From positions 1 through 25,065 of the forward strand of contig JBEKOB010000065.1 of the NCBI GenBank assembly GCA_049522195.1: 25,065 bases of DNA. The letters are read 5' to 3'. The notes under the pieces are model-generated. The model saw only the letters and a program-made list of their open reading frames with translations, was not told the DNA's origin and ran no database searches. Below, piece after piece: positions 22,916 through 25,065 of this stretch. The translations under genes were made by a program, and so were the position numbers. Position 1 is the stretch's first letter; each line of letters opens with the position of its first letter. Origin of the DNA: UBA9647 sp049522195 (lineage in GTDB: Bacteria; Bacteroidota; Ignavibacteria; UBA10030).

Positions 22916-22920
22916 GAGGT
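22914..22920 (+). promoter_or_regulatory. Strong ribosome binding site of the TonB-domain gene
   Basis: AGGAGGT lies five bases before the ATG at 22926. It overlaps the TAG stop of the anti-sigma gene and decides the start of the next gene. It is the strongest Shine-Dalgarno in the window, suggesting high translation of the secreted protein compared with its regulators. Confidence 0.75.
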
Positions 22921-22925
22921 GTGTT

Positions 22926-24089
22926 ATGAAATCGTGTGCGCTTCTATCCGCTCTTGGATTGATCCTGATTCCTTTATCGTTGACGTCCCAGACAACGCAG
23001 GGACCGTACTTCAAACCAGTGTTGGTGACAGCAAACATCACCGATGATACAGCGCAGAATGCTCAGGACAAGAAGAGCGTCAGAGACTCAACTCCATTAG
23101 ACGAAGTGCCGCTGCTCGTCTGGAATAAGAAGCCAGAGTACCCGGCGAGTGCATTGAAAGACAAAGCGGAGGGGCTGGTCGAAACAAAACTCTATATCGA
23201 CAAACTGGGAGCTGTCTCGAAAGTGGAGATTACCCAATCGTCGGGACGCCAGGATCTTGACAATGCGGCCCTGGAGGCGGCAAGGCAGTACAAGTTTACA
23301 CCGGCCAAAATGAATGGCGCAGCTGTGAACAGTTGGGTGAGTGTGCCGTTTCAATTTCGGATGAACTCCAGCATTTCAACAATCGGCAGCCGATTCGAAC
23401 GCGAGCAGTTACCTCCTATCATAATAAAAGAGGATGACAGGGGGGGAGAGGAGACTGTCGCCGCACCGAGTGAGAGAAAAAAAGATGAGGGTCCGAAGTT
23501 CTCAAAAATTGTTCGTCCAATGTATCCTGATGTCGCAAGGATGCAGCACGCGCGAGCCCAGGTAGATGTGACAATAACGGTCGATGAAAAAGGGGATGTG
23601 ATCGCGGTCAGTTCTCTTTCGCATGTGCGGGACGATCTTGTGCACACGGCGCTTGCGGCTGCGGCCAGGTGCAAATTCTTCCCTGCGCTTCGAAGGGGGG
23701 CGCCCGTGGAATCAAAGACCTTTATCAACTTCTTGTTTGGTCGAGACAAGGTAATCACCGATGCAGAGTTCTTGGAGTCGGCGAAGGCAAAGATCGCTCT
23801 CCCTGAACCTAAGGTGGAGGTAAACCCTCAGAACTCAGGTGTCTCGATTGCTTTCAGGAACGAAGTAAGTTCGAGTGACACTCTTGTGATTCGTAATGTG
23901 GGCGGGAAAAAAGTCAGAACGATATTTCTAGGACAAATCCCTGCGGGCCCCAGGGAGATTGTGTGGGATGGAAAGGATGACGATGGGAAGGATGTTGACA
24001 GCGGCATCTATTTTTACATCGTCATTGCAATGCCTGAAGATGGCTCGAAACCGATGAAGTACTTCGGTAAGGCGAGTGTGATACGATAG
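22926..24089 (+). CDS. Secreted protein with two TonB C-terminal domains and a FlgD-like Ig tail
   Basis: A 387-residue exported protein. Layout: signal peptide (MKSCALLSALGLILIPLSLTSQ), first TonB_C domain (about 63-146: PEYPASALKDKAEGLVETKLYIDKLG, then ALEAARQYKFTPAKMNG), a charged linker, second TonB_C domain (about 193-273: RPMYPDVARMQHARAQVDVTITVDEKGDV, then ALAAAARCKFFPALRRGAPV), and a C-terminal Ig-like module (about 296-387: DTLVIRNVGGKKVRTI, REIVWDGKDDDGKDVDSGIYFYIV) like FlgD/T9SS-type domains. True TonB has an N-terminal membrane anchor and a proline-rich spacer; neither is present, so this is not an ordinary energy transducer. The ATG is set by a strong ribosome binding site; a longer frame from 22650 overlaps the anti-sigma gene and is rejected. 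It is the last gene of the sigma operon and may be its effector or sensor. Confidence 0.85.
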   Translation: MKSCALLSALGLILIPLSLTSQTTQGPYFKPVLVTANITDDTAQNAQDKKSVRDSTPLDEVPLLVWNKKPEYPASALKDKAEGLVETKLYIDKLGAVSKVEITQSSGRQDLDNAALEAARQYKFTPAKMNGAAVNSWVSVPFQFRMNSSISTIGSRFEREQLPPIIIKEDDRGGEETVAAPSERKKDEGPKFSKIVRPMYPDVARMQHARAQVDVTITVDEKGDVIAVSSLSHVRDDLVHTALAAAARCKFFPALRRGAPVESKTFINFLFGRDKVITDAEFLESAKAKIALPEPKVEVNPQNSGVSIAFRNEVSSSDTLVIRNVGGKKVRTIFLGQIPAGPREIVWDGKDDDGKDVDSGIYFYIVIAMPEDGSKPMKYFGKASVIR

Positions 24090-24122
24090 TAATGGGTGGC
24101 AGACGCGGGTGTCGCTGGCCGT

Positions 24123-24947
24123 TCAGTGAGACATTGAGGAGTTGAGGACGCGCTCCGCGAAAAGCGTGATCCGGTCGAAATATTCCTCGCCCCCGACAAA
24201 GAACGTATCATTGTGGCGGGCTACGGGGATTTCGTAGAACTCTTTCGGATCGTTCGCAGCAGCAAACAGACGGCGTCCCAGACCGATGGGGAGAATCTCG
24301 TCGAGGGACCCATGCATGACCAGCAAGGGAAGATGGAGCCTCTTGATCTTGTCAATCGTGTTAAACTTGCTGTGCATGAACAGCCCTACAGGCAGGAACG
24401 GGTAGAGAGTGTGAGCTACATCTTTGGCTGACGTGAACGTCGATTCAAGAATTAACCCCGCCACAGGACGTTGAGTCGCAACATCGGTCGCCACCGCTCC
24501 GCCGAGACTTGTTCCCCAGAGGATGATTCGCTTCGGATCGACCTCTGGCAGCGTCACCGCATAATCGAAGAATGCCCGCCCGTCTTTGTAGACTCCATCT
24601 TCGCTTGGTCTCCCTTCGCTACGTCCGTACCCGCGGTAATCGTACATCATCACATTGAACCTGTGACGCAGCAGCGAACGCATCAGGAGATAGCGGTATG
24701 AGATGTTGCCCCCATTACCATGGGAGAGCACGAGTGTGGCTTTTGCGCTCTCCGCTGGGGCAAACCAGCCGTGAAGCTTGACTCCATCTTCTGTTGTAAC
24801 CCAGCAATCGCGCAGGTTTCGGATGGAGCTGGCCTGATCATATGCGCCCCTGGGATATTTTTCGGGGAAGTAAATGAACTTGTCTTCAAGGATCATGAGC
24901 GCAAGAGTCCAGAAAATGAGTGCGGCTACGACGGCAACAACGACCAT
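24123..24947 (-). CDS. Membrane-anchored alpha/beta hydrolase, BEM46/ABHD13-like
   Basis: A 274-residue hydrolase with one N-terminal membrane helix (VVVAVVAALIFWTLALMIL) followed by DKFIYFPEKYPRGAYD, the usual BEM46/ABHD13-like opening. Using numbering from the longer start: oxyanion SHGNGGN (H89), MMYDYRGYGRSEGRPSEDG, the nucleophile WGTSLGG (S160), MHGSLDEILP (D229) and ARHNDTF (H258). The triad is complete; the substrate is unknown. The frame can be extended to a TTG at 24986, adding 13 residues. I prefer the ATG at 24947 because an AGGTGG ribosome binding site lies seven bases upstream and the TTG has none. It converges on the sigma-operon end. Confidence 0.85.
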   Translation of the reverse strand: MVVVAVVAALIFWTLALMILEDKFIYFPEKYPRGAYDQASSIRNLRDCWVTTEDGVKLHGWFAPAESAKATLVLSHGNGGNISYRYLLMRSLLRHRFNVMMYDYRGYGRSEGRPSEDGVYKDGRAFFDYAVTLPEVDPKRIILWGTSLGGAVATDVATQRPVAGLILESTFTSAKDVAHTLYPFLPVGLFMHSKFNTIDKIKRLHLPLLVMHGSLDEILPIGLGRRLFAAANDPKEFYEIPVARHNDTFFVGGEEYFDRITLFAERVLNSSMSH

Positions 24948-24999
24948 TCGCAGCCACCTGAATCCATGGTGCGCAAGTTTGTTCAAGGGCGACCCCGGC

Positions 25000-25034
25000 G
25001 AATTTTCGATTGCCGATTTTCGACTGTCGATTGA
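25000..25034. repeat. Short heptamer array upstream of the last hydrolase gene
   Basis: Five 7-bp units in register; the last four (25007-25034) fit CGAYTKN. The word differs from those at the other loci but has the same period. The array lies about 50 bases upstream of the hydrolase start. The window ends 31 bases later, so its full extent is unknown. The rest of 24948-25065 shows nothing else I can support. Confidence 0.6.
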
Positions 25035-25065
25035 TGTCTTGATTCCTGCAATCTCATCATCGGCC

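Noticed and set aside
22650..22925. N-terminal extension of the TonB-domain protein
   Set aside because: It overlaps the anti-sigma gene in another frame, and a perfect ribosome binding site and signal peptide start at 22926.

Overview
The window looks like chromosome from an uncultured or little-studied member of the FCB group (Bacteroidota/Ignavibacteria-like). Clues are two secreted proteins ending in FlgD/T9SS-type Ig domains, a choice-of-anchor plus lamin-tail protein, an S9A prolyl oligopeptidase with a signal peptide, split MacA/MacB-like exporter genes, an ECF sigma/anti-sigma/TonB-domain operon, and uneven Shine-Dalgarno use. The phylum is an inference; there is no rRNA or other decisive marker. 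Most of the window is ordinary housekeeping and envelope genes. I see no prophage, transposase, CRISPR array, tRNA or rRNA.

Layout. Positions 28-3493 (minus): glnD then murI, a two-gene unit with a good promoter before glnD. 3581-6807 (minus): a lamin-tail/FlgD-domain exported protein followed by an exported GH63-like glycosidase that has its own sigma70-like promoter. 6897-10265 (minus): pepT followed by an OPT-family oligopeptide transporter, a plausible peptide uptake and trimming pair. 10365-13242 (minus): a metallo-beta-lactamase-fold hydrolase, apaG, an alpha/beta hydrolase and a LolA-like exported protein. At 13261-13415 a nested inverted-repeat element sits in the divergent gap before a plus-strand HI0933/BaiN-type flavoprotein (13593-14762). 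14763-14883 is a convergent gap filled with hairpins. 14884-17675 (minus): a protein of unknown function and a prolyl oligopeptidase. 17851-21620 (minus): a MacA-like adaptor and two paralogous MacB-type permeases, with no ATPase gene visible. Divergently, 21903-24089 (plus): ECF sigma factor, zinc-binding membrane anti-sigma factor, and a secreted double TonB_C protein with a FlgD-like tail. 24123-24947 (minus): a membrane-anchored alpha/beta hydrolase.

The most unusual signal is not a gene. At least four intergenic gaps (8919-9020, 19101-19205, 20469-20531, 25000-25034), and probably a fifth (14817-14881), are built of degenerate 7-bp units kept in one register. Each locus has its own heptamer word. 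Several contain opposed orientations of the same word, so their RNA would fold into a stem with mismatches recurring every seven bases. Three of them start at or within a few bases of a stop codon between co-directional genes. This resembles, in unit length only, the heptamer STRR repeats of filamentous cyanobacteria.

Several gene starts were corrected from the longest reading frame using signal peptides, ribosome binding sites and promoter positions (GH63-like, lamin-tail, MBL-fold, unknown protein, MacA-like, TonB-domain, last hydrolase). Functional calls rest on motifs read by eye; no database search was possible.
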